DNA of 53,034 nt from Pseudomonas juntendi (GTDB lineage Bacteria; Pseudomonadota; Gammaproteobacteria; Pseudomonadales; Pseudomonadaceae). Where the stretch lies: the NCBI RefSeq assembly GCF_009932375.1, contig NZ_BLJG01000153.1, forward strand, positions 1-53,034. Reading direction: 5' to 3'. Shown here one piece after another: positions 7,832 to 17,927 of this stretch (the stretch's first letter is position 1; each line of letters starts with the position of its first letter). The translations under genes and the position numbers were made by a program. The notes beneath the pieces are model-generated. The model searched no databases, had not been told where the DNA came from, and was given only the letters and a program-made list of their open reading frames with translations.

Positions 7832-9367
7832 ATGCGCTCTCTTACCCTCCATCTGAAAGTCCTGATCACCGTACTGGTGTTGTTGGGCGTGGCAGTCACG
7901 GCTTATCAGATCTTCTTCCTTGGCATCCCGGTGACCGAGGATGAAACCGACGACCTGTGGAACATCGACGCCAAGGTCGAGTTCGTGGCCAGCACCAAGG
8001 ACCCGGTCAAGGTGCAGATGTTCGTGCCGCCACTGAACCGCGACTACGTCAGCCTCAACGAGAGCTTCATCTCCAACAACTACGGGGTGAGCGTCAACCG
8101 TGCCGATGGCAACCGCAAGGTCACCTGGTCGGCCCGTCGCGCCAGCGGCAACCAGACGCTGTACTACCGCCTGGTGCTGACCAAGCGCTACAGCAACGAA
8201 AAAACCGCGGTAAAAGGCCCGACCTTCCGTGACAGCCTGGCCATCGACGGCCCCGAAAAAATCGCCGCCGAGGCGCTGATGGCGCCTATCCGCCAGCATT
8301 CGGCCGACGTCGAGACGTTCGTCAGCGAAACCATCAAGCGGGTCAACAACCTCAACGATGACAACGTCAAACTGCTGCTGGCCGGCGATACCTCACCGAT
8401 GAAAAAGGCCCAGGTGATCGACCTGCTGCTGTCGATTGCCCACGTACCGATGGAAAAGGTGCACACCATCCGCCTGGTGGCCGACACCCCGCAAACCCCC
8501 GAGCTGTGGCTGCGCAGCTACAACGGCAACGACTGGCTGTACTTTAACCCGGACACGGGCGAACAGGGCCTGCCCAGCGACCGACTGCTGTGGTGGACCG
8601 GTGACGACAACCTGATTACCGTCGATGGCGGCAAGAAGGCCAACGTCACGTTCAGCATGAACAACAGTGAAATGAACGCCATTCGCCTGGCCAAGCTGAC
8701 TGACGAGAACACCGACGCCGACTTCCTCGAATATTCGCTGTACGGCCTGCCCCTGCAAACCCAGCAGACCTTCATGATCATGGTCATGATCCCGATTGGT
8801 GTGCTGGTGATCCTGGTGCTGCGCAACCTCATCGGTATCCAGACCCTGGGTACCTTCACCCCGGTGCTGATCGCCCTGGCCTTCCGCGAAACCCAGCTGG
8901 GCTTCGGTATCGTGTTGTTCACGGTCATCACGGCACTGGGCCTGTCACTGCGTTCGTACCTGGAACACCTGAAGCTGCAGATGCTGCCGCGCCTGTCCGT
9001 GGTGCTGACCTTCGTCGTGGTGCTGATTGCGGCGATCAGCCTGTTCAGCCACAAGCTGGGCCTTGAACGCGGGCTGTCGGTAGCCCTGTTCCCGATGGTG
9101 ATCCTGACCATGACCATCGAACGCCTGTCGATCACCTGGGAAGAGCGTGGCGGCGGCCATGCCATGAAAGTGGCCATCGGCACCCTGTTTGCCGCATCGC
9201 TGGCACACCTGCTGATGATGGTGCCAGAGCTGGTGTACTTCGTGTTCACCTTCCCGGCCGTGCTGCTGATCCTGGTCGGCTTCATGCTGGCGATGGGCCG
9301 TTATCGCGGCTACCGTCTGACCGAGCTGATGCGCTTCAAGGCATTCGTGAAAAAGGCAGACGTGTGA
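7832..9367 (+). CDS. Inactive-transglutaminase domain fused to multi-pass membrane region
   Basis: 511 residues. There is one N-terminal membrane segment (about 9-31) and then a roughly 270-residue periplasmic region resembling a transglutaminase/papain-like fold that lacks an obvious Cys-His-Asp triad. A C-terminal half with about seven hydrophobic helices starts near residue 310 (TFMIMVMIPIGVLVILVL). This is the architecture named 'inactive transglutaminase fused to 7 transmembrane helices'. The gene follows the retropepsin-like gene by 5 bp and overlaps the ATP-grasp gene by one base, so the three are one operon. A role as membrane receptor or scaffold that binds a peptide substrate is inferred from the family's genomic neighbourhoods. 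Confidence 0.85.
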   Translation: MRSLTLHLKVLITVLVLLGVAVTAYQIFFLGIPVTEDETDDLWNIDAKVEFVASTKDPVKVQMFVPPLNRDYVSLNESFISNNYGVSVNRADGNRKVTWSARRASGNQTLYYRLVLTKRYSNEKTAVKGPTFRDSLAIDGPEKIAAEALMAPIRQHSADVETFVSETIKRVNNLNDDNVKLLLAGDTSPMKKAQVIDLLLSIAHVPMEKVHTIRLVADTPQTPELWLRSYNGNDWLYFNPDTGEQGLPSDRLLWWTGDDNLITVDGGKKANVTFSMNNSEMNAIRLAKLTDENTDADFLEYSLYGLPLQTQQTFMIMVMIPIGVLVILVLRNLIGIQTLGTFTPVLIALAFRETQLGFGIVLFTVITALGLSLRSYLEHLKLQMLPRLSVVLTFVVVLIAAISLFSHKLGLERGLSVALFPMVILTMTIERLSITWEERGGGHAMKVAIGTLFAASLAHLLMMVPELVYFVFTFPAVLLILVGFMLAMGRYRGYRLTELMRFKAFVKKADV

Positions 9368-10347
9368 TGTTTGGCCTGATCAAGACGTGGAAAGCCCTGG
9401 AGGCCCGGGGCATCATGGGCATCAACCGGCGTAACGCAGACTATGTGCTGAAGTACAACAAACGCAGCCTGTACCCGATTGTCGACGACAAGATCATCAC
9501 CAAGGAGCGCGCCCTCGCGGCCGGTATCCACGTGCCGGAAATGTACGGTGTCATCGAGACCGAGAAGCAGATCGACAAGCTTCACGAGATCATTGGCGGC
9601 CGCAACGACTTCGTCATCAAGCCGGCCCAAGGTGCCGGCGGTGACGGCATCCTGGTGATCGCCGACCGCTTCGAGGACCGCTACCGCACCGTTTCCGGCA
9701 AGATCATGAGCCACGAGGAAATCGAGCACCAGGTCTCGAGCATCCTCACCGGCCTGTACTCGCTGGGCGGGCACCGTGACCGGGCGCTGATCGAATACCG
9801 GGTCACACCTGACCAGATCTTCAAGAGCATCAGCTATGAAGGCGTGCCCGACATCCGCATCATCGTGCTGATGGGCTACCCGGTCATGGCCATGCTGCGC
9901 CTGCCCACCCGGCAGTCCGGCGGCAAGGCCAACCTGCACCAGGGCGCCATCGGCGTAGGCGTCGACCTGGCTACCGGCGTGACCCTGCGCGGCACCTGGC
10001 TGAACAACATCATCAGCAAGCACCCGGACACCACCAACGCGGTGGACGGCGTGCAACTGCCGAACTGGGACGGCTTCATGAAGCTGGCCGCCGGGTGCTA
10101 CGAGCTGTGCGGGCTGGGCTATATCGGCGTGGACATGGTCCTGGACCAGGACAAAGGCCCGCTGATTCTGGAGCTCAACGCCCGCCCAGGGCTGAACATC
10201 CAGATCGCCAACGACTGCGGGCTGACCCAGCGCACCCATGCCATCGAAGCGCACATCGAAGCGCTGGCCAAGGACGGCCTGACGGAGGACGTCGAGCAGC
10301 GGGTGAAGGTGTCGCAGGGCTTGTTCGGGCACGTACACCCGGGCTGA
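9367..10347 (+). CDS. RimK-like ATP-grasp alpha-L-glutamate ligase-related protein
   Basis: 326 residues and no signal peptide, so cytoplasmic. ATP-grasp features are visible: VIKPAQGAGGDGILVI (nucleotide-binding lysine and glycine loop, about 88-103) and LILELNARPGLNIQIAN near residues 261-278, which supplies the metal-binding Glu/Asn pair. Such enzymes join an amino acid, often glutamate, to a carboxylate using ATP. The ATG at 9367 overlaps the upstream stop (TGATG); a GTG one codon earlier is also possible. It is the last gene of the operon, followed by a hairpin. The acceptor substrate is unknown. Confidence 0.87.
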   Translation: MFGLIKTWKALEARGIMGINRRNADYVLKYNKRSLYPIVDDKIITKERALAAGIHVPEMYGVIETEKQIDKLHEIIGGRNDFVIKPAQGAGGDGILVIADRFEDRYRTVSGKIMSHEEIEHQVSSILTGLYSLGGHRDRALIEYRVTPDQIFKSISYEGVPDIRIIVLMGYPVMAMLRLPTRQSGGKANLHQGAIGVGVDLATGVTLRGTWLNNIISKHPDTTNAVDGVQLPNWDGFMKLAAGCYELCGLGYIGVDMVLDQDKGPLILELNARPGLNIQIANDCGLTQRTHAIEAHIEALAKDGLTEDVEQRVKVSQGLFGHVHPG

Positions 10348-10356
10348 GATCGCCGG

Positions 10357-10387
10357 GGCGGCTGCCACATCTCCTGGGGCAGCCGCC
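10357..10387 (+). terminator. Hairpin after the ATP-grasp operon
   Basis: A perfect 10-bp stem, GGCGGCTGCC (10357-10366) and GGCAGCCGCC (10378-10387), lies 9 bp after the stop codon. There is no T-run, and the following CTTGCGTCGCGACC resembles a REP fragment, so it may be a REP-derived transcript end. Confidence 0.55.
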
Positions 10388-10506
10388 TTGCGTCGCGACC
10401 AGCCCCAGGCGCCAAACACAGGGTTGAATGTCGCGCCCAGTGCTAGGCGCTGCTCCCGCACAGGTCTACAATCGCCCTCCTCGCTTTTACATCGCCGTCC
10501 ATACTG

Positions 10507-11850
10507 ATGCCGACCTGTACGCTCCACCCCCTGCCCTACCAACCCGACCCAGCCGCCTATTTCGCCCGCCTGCGCCAGGCGCCCGGCGCCATCCTGCTCG
10601 ACAGCGCCCGCCCTGGTGCCGAGCGCGGGCGCTTCGATCTGCTCAGTGCCTGGCCGCTGCAACAACTGCAAGCCGAACCCGCAGAGGATGGCCGCGCCTT
10701 TCTCGCCCGCCTGCGCGAGGGCCTGGCGCGCCTGGGCAGCGCCGATTTGCCCAGCGGCGTAGAACTGCCTTTCGCCGGCGGCCTGATCGGCTACCTGAGC
10801 TATGACTTCGGCCGCCGCCTTGAACACCTGCCAAGCAACGCCGTGGATGACCTCGGCCTGCCCGACGCGCAACTGGGCCTGTATGCCTGGGCGCTGGTCA
10901 GCGACCACCAGTGCGGCACCAGCCAGCTGGTGTTTCACCCAAGCCTGGCGCAACGCGAGCGCGAACGCCTGATCAGCTTCTTCGCCGGCAGCGAGCACAC
11001 GCCCGATGGCGACTTTCAACTGCTCGCCCCCATGGCCGGCGACTTGCAGCCTGCGCAGTACCAGGCCGCCTTCGACCAGGTGCAGCGCTATATCCAGGCC
11101 GGTGACTGCTACCAGATCAACCTCACCCAGCGCTTTCGCGCGCCGTGCAAGGGCGACCCGTGGCAGGCCTACAAGGCACTGCGCCAGGCCTGCCCGACGC
11201 CCTTTTCGGGCTATCAGCAGTTGGCCGACGGCAGCGCCCTGCTCAGCTTTTCACCCGAGCGCTTCATTCGCGTCAGCCAACGCCAGGTCGAGACCCGCCC
11301 GATCAAGGGCACGCGCCCACGCGCCAGCGACCCGGGCGAAGACCGGCGCAATGCCCAGGCGCTGTTGCACAGCCCCAAGGACCGCTCGGAAAACCTGATG
11401 ATCGTCGACCTGCTGCGCAACGACCTGGGGCGTACCTGCGAGGTGGGCTCGGTGAAGGTGCCGGAGCTGTTCAGCCTGGAGAGCTACCCCAACGTGCACC
11501 ACCTGGTCAGTAGCATTACCGGCCGCTTGGCCAGCGGCAAGGACGCCCTGGACCTGATCGCCGACAGTTTCCCTGGCGGCTCGATTACCGGCGCGCCGAA
11601 GATCCGCGCCATGCAGATCATCGACGAGCTGGAGCCCACGCGGCGGGCACTGTACTGCGGCTCCCTGCTGTATGTGGACGTGCGCGGCGAAATGGACAGC
11701 TCGATCGCCATTCGCAGCCTGCTGGTCAAGGATGGCCAGGTCAGTTGCTGGGGTGGCGGCGCAGTGGTGGCCGACTCCGAATGGCAGGCCGAGTACGAAG
11801 AGTCGATTGCCAAGGTGCGGGTATTGCTGCAGACACTGCAAGGCCTGTGA
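10507..11850 (+). CDS. pabB: PabB, aminodeoxychorismate synthase component I
   Basis: 447 residues, the length of PabB rather than of TrpE (about 490). It turns chorismate and ammonia into 4-amino-4-deoxychorismate for folate synthesis, normally with a PabA glutaminase encoded elsewhere. The chorismate-binding domain is clear: RPIKGTRPR (with the lysine conserved in PabB), then [30 protein letters not shown] and [25 protein letters not shown] near the C-terminus. It starts at the ATG at 10507 and is followed 86 bp later by cysH. Confidence 0.92.
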   Translation: MPTCTLHPLPYQPDPAAYFARLRQAPGAILLDSARPGAERGRFDLLSAWPLQQLQAEPAEDGRAFLARLREGLARLGSADLPSGVELPFAGGLIGYLSYDFGRRLEHLPSNAVDDLGLPDAQLGLYAWALVSDHQCGTSQLVFHPSLAQRERERLISFFAGSEHTPDGDFQLLAPMAGDLQPAQYQAAFDQVQRYIQAGDCYQINLTQRFRAPCKGDPWQAYKALRQACPTPFSGYQQLADGSALLSFSPERFIRVSQRQVETRPIKGTRPRASDPGEDRRNAQALLHSPKDRSENLMIVDLLRNDLGRTCEVGSVKVPELFSLESYPNVHHLVSSITGRLASGKDALDLIADSFPGGSITGAPKIRAMQIIDELEPTRRALYCGSLLYVDVRGEMDSSIAIRSLLVKDGQVSCWGGGAVVADSEWQAEYEESIAKVRVLLQTLQGL

Positions 11851-11936
11851 GCGCCAGCCCGTCCAGACCCTGTTTTTTTGTTACCATCACCCCCACTACG
11901 AGCGCACAGCGCCACAGCCAAGATGGAAACCGCCTG

Positions 11937-12671
11937 ATGAGCCAACCCTTCGACGTCGCCGCCCTGGCCGCGACCTATGCCAACAAATCCCCGCAAGACA
12001 TCCTCAAGCTTGCCTTCGAGCACTTCGGCGACGACCTGTGGGTTTCCTTCAGCGGCGCCGAGGACGTGGTGCTGGTCGACATGGCCTGGAAGCTTAACAA
12101 GCAGGTCAAGGTATTCAGCCTCGACACAGGCCGCCTGCACCCGGAAACGTACCGGTTCATCGACCAGGTGCGCGAGCAGTATGGCCTGCCGATCGAAATC
12201 CTCAGCCCGGACCGCGCCCAGCTTGACCCATTCGTCAAGGAAAAGGGCCTGTTCAGTTTCTACAAGGACGGCCATGGCGAGTGCTGCGGCATTCGCAAGA
12301 TCGAGCCATTGCGGCGCAAGCTGGCAACCGTCAGCGCCTGGGCCACTGGCCAGCGCCGTGACCAGAGCCCTGGCACTCGCAGCCAGGTGGCAGCGCTGGA
12401 AATCGACAGCGCCTTCTCCACGCCCGAGCGCACGCTGTACAAGTTCAACCCGCTGGCGCAGATGAGCAGCGCAGAAGTGTGGGGTTATATCCGCATGCTG
12501 GAGCTGCCGTACAACAGCCTGCATGAACGTGGCTTCATCAGCATCGGCTGCGAGCCCTGCACGCGCCCGGTGCTGCCGAACCAGCATGAACGTGAAGGGC
12601 GTTGGTGGTGGGAAGAGTCCACCCAGAAGGAGTGCGGGTTGCACGCTGGCAACCTGATCAGCAAGGCTTGA
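11937..12671 (+). CDS. cysH: CysH, adenylylsulfate (APS) reductase
   Basis: 244 residues. It reduces activated sulfate to sulfite in assimilation. Two cysteine pairs, Cys116-Cys117 (GECCGIRK) and Cys205/Cys208 (IGCEPC), are the [4Fe-4S] ligands that mark the APS-reducing type, unlike the cluster-free PAPS reductase of E. coli. The catalytic cysteine is Cys233 in KECGLH. The start is the ATG at 11937 ([14 protein letters not shown]); the open frame upstream is not protein-like. It is convergent with cysB, the sulfur regulator. Confidence 0.95.
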   Translation: MSQPFDVAALAATYANKSPQDILKLAFEHFGDDLWVSFSGAEDVVLVDMAWKLNKQVKVFSLDTGRLHPETYRFIDQVREQYGLPIEILSPDRAQLDPFVKEKGLFSFYKDGHGECCGIRKIEPLRRKLATVSAWATGQRRDQSPGTRSQVAALEIDSAFSTPERTLYKFNPLAQMSSAEVWGYIRMLELPYNSLHERGFISIGCEPCTRPVLPNQHEREGRWWWEESTQKECGLHAGNLISKA

Positions 12672-12692
12672 ACCCATAACGCCGCTGTAGAA

Positions 12693-12715
12693 CCGGGGGC
12701 GCAAAGCCCCCGGTG
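12693..12715. terminator. Bidirectional terminator between cysH and cysB
   Basis: A perfect 9-bp GC-rich stem ACCGGGGGC / GCCCCCGGT with a 5-base loop sits in the 52-bp gap between the two convergent genes, so it can serve both. A short TTCGCGTTT follows on the plus strand. Confidence 0.8.
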
Positions 12716-12723
12716 TTCGCGTT

Positions 12724-13758
<1,035 letters not shown>

Positions 13759-13825
13759 TTAGTGGTTCCGGAAATAAATCTAGAACAATTTTGTTACATG
13801 CTGAGGATATGCCCTACAGCCGCGC

Positions 13826-14323
13826 TCACGTTTTCCTACGCCCCAAATGCTGCGCCAACGGCACCATGTAGACCGGGACCGGCGACAGTTGCAGCAGCCG
13901 CACCGCCGTGCGGCCGATTGGCACATCCACACCGGCACCGGCACTGTGGCTACCAAAAATCAGCAGGTCGACACTGAGCCGTTGCGCCTGATCCAGAATG
14001 ACCTGCGCCGGATCGCCCTGGCGAACCCGTACGGCCTTGATGACGGCAAGGTCGGCCTCCTCGCCCAGCTCATCGCGAAAGTTCTCCAGCACGCGCTGCT
14101 CTATATTGGCCATTACCGTATTCACCCCTTGGCTGTGCAACTGGTCGAGCGTTTGCTCGTCGAGGTAGCTTTGCAGGAGAGATTCAGCGAACTGGCCCAT
14201 GGGCTCGACCGCATGGATCACGTACAACTCAGCCCCGAATGTCCGCGCCAGCGCCAGCGCATGTTGCATGACAAACGGGGCATAGACACCGAGGTCGGTG
14301 GCGTACAGCATGGAGCGGATCAT
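13826..14323 (-). CDS. Universal stress protein (UspA family)
   Basis: 165 residues. The Usp fold is recognisable: MLYATDLGVYAPFVMQHALALARTF at the start, ELYVIHAVEP, and VDLLIFGSHSAGAG...IGRTAVRLLQLSPVPVYMVP at the end. The usual ATP-binding pattern near the C-terminus is only partly matched (GSHSAGAG), so nucleotide binding is uncertain. The start is the ATG at 14323, preceded by an excellent CCAGGAGGTCG ribosome binding site; an upstream ATG at 14356 lacks one. The role in stress tolerance is inferred from the family only. Confidence 0.88.
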   Translation of the reverse strand: MIRSMLYATDLGVYAPFVMQHALALARTFGAELYVIHAVEPMGQFAESLLQSYLDEQTLDQLHSQGVNTVMANIEQRVLENFRDELGEEADLAVIKAVRVRQGDPAQVILDQAQRLSVDLLIFGSHSAGAGVDVPIGRTAVRLLQLSPVPVYMVPLAQHLGRRKT

Positions 14324-14450
14324 TCGACCTCCTGGACTGCCGCTGCGGCAGATCAAGCTTCAGCTTAGCAGCGCGGCAGAGGCACGCTTCGCCGTCCGGC
14401 GCGCTGCACGGGTGAGCTGTATCGGGCTGGGAATACCCCCCTCGAAACGC

Positions 14451-15398
14451 TCAGACCCGGCCTTGGTGCTGGTCGATGAACAACAGCGCCTGATACAGCA
14501 TTTCCATGCGCGGCAAGCGGCAGCCAGCCGCCCGCGCCTGCGCCAGCGGCTCGGCATAAATGGCCTGCAACTCCAATGGGCGCTTGTGTGCATGGTCGTG
14601 GTACATGCTCGGCCAGTAATCAGGCATGCGCTCGGTGACCTGGAACAGGTGTTGGGCGTAGCCTTCCGGCAGCACATGGCCGCATGCTGCGGCACCCTGC
14701 ACAACTTCTGCCATCAGCGCCAGGACCAGTTCACGGCTGGCGGCGTTGCCCATCAATGCAGTGGTGCTGGCACCCAGCAATACCGAGAGCCCGTTGTAAG
14801 GCACGTTCCACACCAGTTTCTGCCAGCGCGCCAGCGCCAGGTTCGGCATGGCGTGCGAGTCGATGCCCGCCGCCTGGAACAAGCTTGTGCCCTCACTGAC
14901 AAGCGCCGTACCACCATCGCTGGCAGGCCCGCTGTGGTACCCCAGGTTCACGGTACCCAAGGCCTGATGCCGGATCACCCCTGGCCCCTGCCGGTTGACA
15001 CAGATGAAGCACAGCCCGCCCAGCAGGTGCATGTCGCTGCGCAGTGCCGGGCGCAGCTGCTCCTCGACCCCCAGGCCGTTCTGCAACAGCACCACCTTGG
15101 CACCCGGTGCGGCAGCCTGCACGATCAACGGGGCCAGGTGGTCGTTGCTGGTCGCCTTGGCCCCGATCAACAACCAGTCACAGGGCGGCATATCGGCGGC
15201 CCTGGCATAGGCTTGCACCTTCAGTTGCAGGGTGCCGTGCTCGGCACTGTCCAGGCTCAGGCCATGCTCACATACCGCCGGGTACTCGCTACGCAGCAGA
15301 AAATGCACATCGAAACCGGCCTTGGCCAGCATCAACCCATAGAAGCCGCCAATGGCGCCACTGCCAATGATGCCAATACGTAGTGCGCGCGAATGCAT
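14451..15398 (-). CDS. 2-dehydropantoate 2-reductase-like protein (PanE/ApbA family)
   Basis: 315 residues. The Rossmann NADP-binding motif GIIGSGAIGGFYG lies at about 9-21. VVLLQNGLGVEE and the conserved LARWQKLVWNVPYNGLSVL segment, with the catalytic-type lysine, follow as in ketopantoate reductases. The reaction would be NADPH-dependent reduction of 2-dehydropantoate to pantoate. Pseudomonas genomes usually carry several paralogues of this family, so whether this is the pantothenate enzyme or one with another 2-oxoacid substrate cannot be told. It stands alone, divergent from aroF. Confidence 0.82.
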   Translation of the reverse strand: MHSRALRIGIIGSGAIGGFYGLMLAKAGFDVHFLLRSEYPAVCEHGLSLDSAEHGTLQLKVQAYARAADMPPCDWLLIGAKATSNDHLAPLIVQAAAPGAKVVLLQNGLGVEEQLRPALRSDMHLLGGLCFICVNRQGPGVIRHQALGTVNLGYHSGPASDGGTALVSEGTSLFQAAGIDSHAMPNLALARWQKLVWNVPYNGLSVLLGASTTALMGNAASRELVLALMAEVVQGAAACGHVLPEGYAQHLFQVTERMPDYWPSMYHDHAHKRPLELQAIYAEPLAQARAAGCRLPRMEMLYQALLFIDQHQGRV

Positions 15399-15630
15399 GC
15401 CAATCTCCAGCTAACAGGTAGGCGTTCTTTTTACACCGGTTGGGCAACGCTGGGCAGGCCATTCGCGCTTCAACCCTTGGTACAGGTAAAAACCCCACAA
15501 TGACTGGGCTCAGCCCATTGTCCCGCCCCTTGTAACGCGCTAAGGTTCGGCTCCCCGTTGCGATTATTCTTGCTGCTGGGCCGCACGGGGATTGTTGGCG
15601 GCCGGCACCCGTGACCTGACGAGTAACACG

Positions 15631-16707
15631 ATGGCTGATTTACCGATCGATGACTTGAACGTTGCCTCCAACGAGACCCTGATCACCCCTGATCAGCTCA
15701 AGAAGGAAATCCCCCTCAGCGCCAAGGCCCTGCAGACCGTGACTGCCGGCCGTGAAGTGGTGCGCAATATTCTCGACGGCAAGGACCATCGCCTGTTCGT
15801 CGTGGTCGGCCCTTGCTCCATCCACGATATCAAGGCCGCTCACGAATATGCCGAGCGCCTGAAAGTACTGGCCGCAGAGGTGTCCGACACCCTGTACCTG
15901 GTCATGCGCGTGTACTTTGAAAAGCCGCGCACCACGGTCGGTTGGAAAGGCCTGATCAACGACCCGTACCTGGATGACTCGTTCAAGATCCAGGACGGCC
16001 TGCACATCGGCCGCAAGCTGCTGCTGGATTTGGCGGAAATGGGCCTGCCGACCGCGACCGAAGCGCTGGACCCTATCTCCCCGCAATACCTGCAGGACCT
16101 GATCAGTTGGTCGGCTATCGGCGCCCGTACCACCGAATCGCAAACCCACCGCGAGATGGCCTCGGGGCTGTCATCGGCGGTAGGTTTCAAGAACGGCACC
16201 GATGGCGGCCTGACCGTCGCCATTAACGCCTTGCAGTCGGTGTCCAAGCCACATCGCTTCCTGGGTATCAACCAGGAAGGCGGCGTGTCGATCGTCACCA
16301 CCAAGGGCAACCCATACGGCCACGTGGTACTGCGCGGCGGTAATGGCAAACCCAACTACGATTCGGTCAGCGTTGCGCTGTGCGAGCAAGACCTTGCCAA
16401 GGCCAAGATCAAGGCAAACATCATGGTCGACTGCAGCCACGCCAACTCCAACAAGGACCCGGCCCTGCAACCACTGGTGATGGAGAACGTCGCCAACCAG
16501 ATTCTCGAAGGCAATCAGTCGATCATCGGCCTGATGGTCGAAAGCCACCTGAACTGGGGCTGCCAGTCGATTCCGAAGAACCTGGAAGACCTGCAATACG
16601 GCGTGTCGGTTACCGATGCCTGTATCGACTGGTCGGCAACCGAAAAAACGCTGCGCAGCATGCGTGCCAAGCTGAAAGATGTATTGCCGCAGCGCAAGCG
16701 TGGCTGA
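15631..16707 (+). CDS. aroF: 3-deoxy-7-phosphoheptulonate (DAHP) synthase, class I
   Basis: 358 residues. It catalyses the first step of the shikimate pathway, joining phosphoenolpyruvate and erythrose 4-phosphate. Class I motifs are visible: VVVGPCSIHDIKAAHEYAERL, FEKPRTTVGWKGLINDP, ARTTESQTHREMASGLS, VGFKNGTDG and IMVDCSHANSNKDP. These supply the metal- and PEP-binding residues. The start is the ATG at 15631 (MADLPIDDLN); the open frame begins 13 codons earlier without a good ribosome binding site. Which aromatic amino acid inhibits it cannot be read by eye; aroF is used in the general Pseudomonas sense. It has its own promoter region of about 230 bp, shared with the divergent reductase gene. 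Confidence 0.93.
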   Translation: MADLPIDDLNVASNETLITPDQLKKEIPLSAKALQTVTAGREVVRNILDGKDHRLFVVVGPCSIHDIKAAHEYAERLKVLAAEVSDTLYLVMRVYFEKPRTTVGWKGLINDPYLDDSFKIQDGLHIGRKLLLDLAEMGLPTATEALDPISPQYLQDLISWSAIGARTTESQTHREMASGLSSAVGFKNGTDGGLTVAINALQSVSKPHRFLGINQEGGVSIVTTKGNPYGHVVLRGGNGKPNYDSVSVALCEQDLAKAKIKANIMVDCSHANSNKDPALQPLVMENVANQILEGNQSIIGLMVESHLNWGCQSIPKNLEDLQYGVSVTDACIDWSATEKTLRSMRAKLKDVLPQRKRG

Positions 16708-16720
16708 TTGACGCCCTATT

Positions 16721-16744
16721 GAGCGGGCTCACCATGGCCCGCTC
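16721..16744. terminator. Terminator between aroF and the GNAT gene
   Basis: A perfect 8-bp stem GAGCGGGC / GCCCGCTC around an 8-base loop, 13 bp after aroF and 12 bp before the convergent gene's stop, so probably bidirectional. There is no strong T-run. Confidence 0.65.
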
Positions 16745-16756
16745 TCATGGCCTGGC

Positions 16757-17038
16757 TCAGGCCTTGGTGGAGTGCCGCTGCTGGCGCTCCATGTAGCGCT
16801 CCACGTATGAGCACGACGGTATCACCGTGTAGCCCATCTGCTCGGCATAAGCCAGGGCCTGCTCGGTCAGCGCGGCAGCAATGCCACGGCCGCGCAGGGC
16901 GTTAGGCACGAAGGTGCGATAGATATCCAGCGTTTGCTTGCCCAGGTCCATGTACGTCAGGTAGGCACGATGACCGTCCACGGTGGTCTCGAACTGATGA
17001 CCGGCCTGGTCATGGTGGATGGTCAACGATTCGCTCAT
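16757..17038 (-). CDS. Small GNAT-type N-acetyltransferase (YjdJ-like)
   Basis: 93 residues. The acetyl-CoA-binding motif is visible as VPNALRGRGIAAALTEQALAYAEQMG (about 47-72), the size and layout of the short COG2388 GCN5-related acetyltransferases. The start is the ATG at 17038, with GAGGAG seven bases upstream; a GTG one codon earlier is less well spaced. Substrate unknown. It is convergent with aroF. Confidence 0.82.
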   Translation of the reverse strand: MSESLTIHHDQAGHQFETTVDGHRAYLTYMDLGKQTLDIYRTFVPNALRGRGIAAALTEQALAYAEQMGYTVIPSCSYVERYMERQQRHSTKA

Positions 17039-17546
17039 CACTACTCCTCACAGGTCTTTCAGGTAGACCCTTCCCTTAACCGATGGTGGTTTAATCCGGC
17101 ACAGAATGCTCTACGCCACCTGTTGCCCATACGACCACTGGACGATTGCAATCGTTCGAGTCTTCTGGCGCTCACAAGATAGTAGGCGCGGCATGCGGAT
17201 TTACTCAAGGTTTCGACAGTTAAAAAGGGCCTGGCGCTACCCTCTTCACTTAATGCCGTTGACCCTGCAGCCGCCGGATGCTCTAGGCTTTAAGACGCCG
17301 AAAGACCGTGCAAGTCACCCTTAGTTCAACAAAAAAGTTCCTGTACTACACTTGCTTGCGAGCACGGCAGGTTGTTGATCACGCCCAGCTCGCACAGCGT
17401 GCCGGGGCCACGTCAAGCAACATTTTTTTTGCAGTTCTTGCGCTCAGTCAGTTTACTTACTACAAGTAATGAGTACTATGTACGCCGGCCAGTTTCTCTT
17501 TTCCGAGAGATGGCTATTTAATAGAAAGTCCTTGAAGGGGAACACG
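17039..17546. other. Long non-coding stretch upstream of oprI
   Basis: About 500 bp with no convincing gene. It probably holds the divergent promoters of the GNAT gene and oprI. Near 17423-17431 there is an unbroken run of nine T after a GC-rich stretch. The 100 bp before oprI are AT-rich (TTACTTACTACAAGTAATG), as expected for a strong lipoprotein promoter and leader. I cannot define -10/-35 boxes with confidence. A small RNA here cannot be excluded. Confidence 0.4.
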
Positions 17547-17798
17547 ATGAACAACGTTCTGAAATTCTCTGCTCTGGCTCTGGCCGCAGTTCTGGCTACC
17601 GGTTGCAGCAGCGTCTCCAAAGAAACTGAAGCTCGTCTGACTGCGACTGAAGACGCAGCTGCTCGCGCTCAAGCCCGTGCCGATGAAGCCTACCGTAAGG
17701 CTGACGACGCACTGGCAGCCGCTCAGAAGGCTCAGCAGACCGCTGACGAAGCCAACGAGCGCGCTCTGCGTATGCTGGACAAAGCCAGCCGCAAGTAA
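17547..17798 (+). CDS. oprI: OprI, major outer-membrane lipoprotein (Lpp-like)
   Basis: 83 residues. A lipoprotein signal peptide ends in the lipobox LATG-Cys20 ([20 protein letters not shown]). The mature part is an uninterrupted Ala-rich helix of heptads that forms a trimeric coiled coil. It ends in Lys, the residue by which Braun-type lipoproteins attach to peptidoglycan. It anchors the outer membrane to the wall and is one of the most abundant proteins of Pseudomonas. The start at 17547 follows GAAGGGGAAC; an in-frame ATG 26 codons upstream is in the leader and would destroy the signal peptide. A strong terminator follows. Confidence 0.97.
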   Translation: MNNVLKFSALALAAVLATGCSSVSKETEARLTATEDAAARAQARADEAYRKADDALAAAQKAQQTADEANERALRMLDKASRK

Positions 17799-17819
17799 TA
17801 ATCCTTACGGATTGTTAAG

Positions 17820-17852
17820 AAGCCGACCCACTTGTGGGTCGGCTTTTTTTTG
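17820..17852 (+). terminator. Strong rho-independent terminator of oprI
   Basis: A 12-bp perfect stem AAGCCGACCCAC / GTGGGTCGGCTT with a 2-base minimal loop, followed by a run of T residues. It lies 21 bp after the oprI stop. Confidence 0.95.
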
Positions 17853-17887
17853 CCTGCTCGTTGCCGCGCCTTCCAACTGTTACGAAA

Positions 17888-17909
17888 AGGCCCGCACAAA
17901 GGCGGGCCT
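17888..17909 (-). terminator. Terminator of the L,D-transpeptidase gene
   Basis: Stem AGGCCCGC / GCGGGCCT with a 6-base loop, followed on the minus strand by TTTTCG. It lies 18 bp beyond the stop of the minus-strand gene at 17928. Confidence 0.8.
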
Positions 17910-17927
17910 CCCTGTATCGCCACTGCC

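Noticed and set aside
10357..10412. Promoter or attenuator of pabB in the hairpin region after the ATP-grasp gene
   Set aside because: The hairpin and the following CTTGCGTCGCGACC look like a REP fragment, and no leader peptide or alternative hairpin was seen.
17469..17546. In-frame ATG 26 codons upstream of oprI
   Set aside because: It would precede and disrupt the lipoprotein signal peptide; the ATG at 17547 gives the exact known OprI size.
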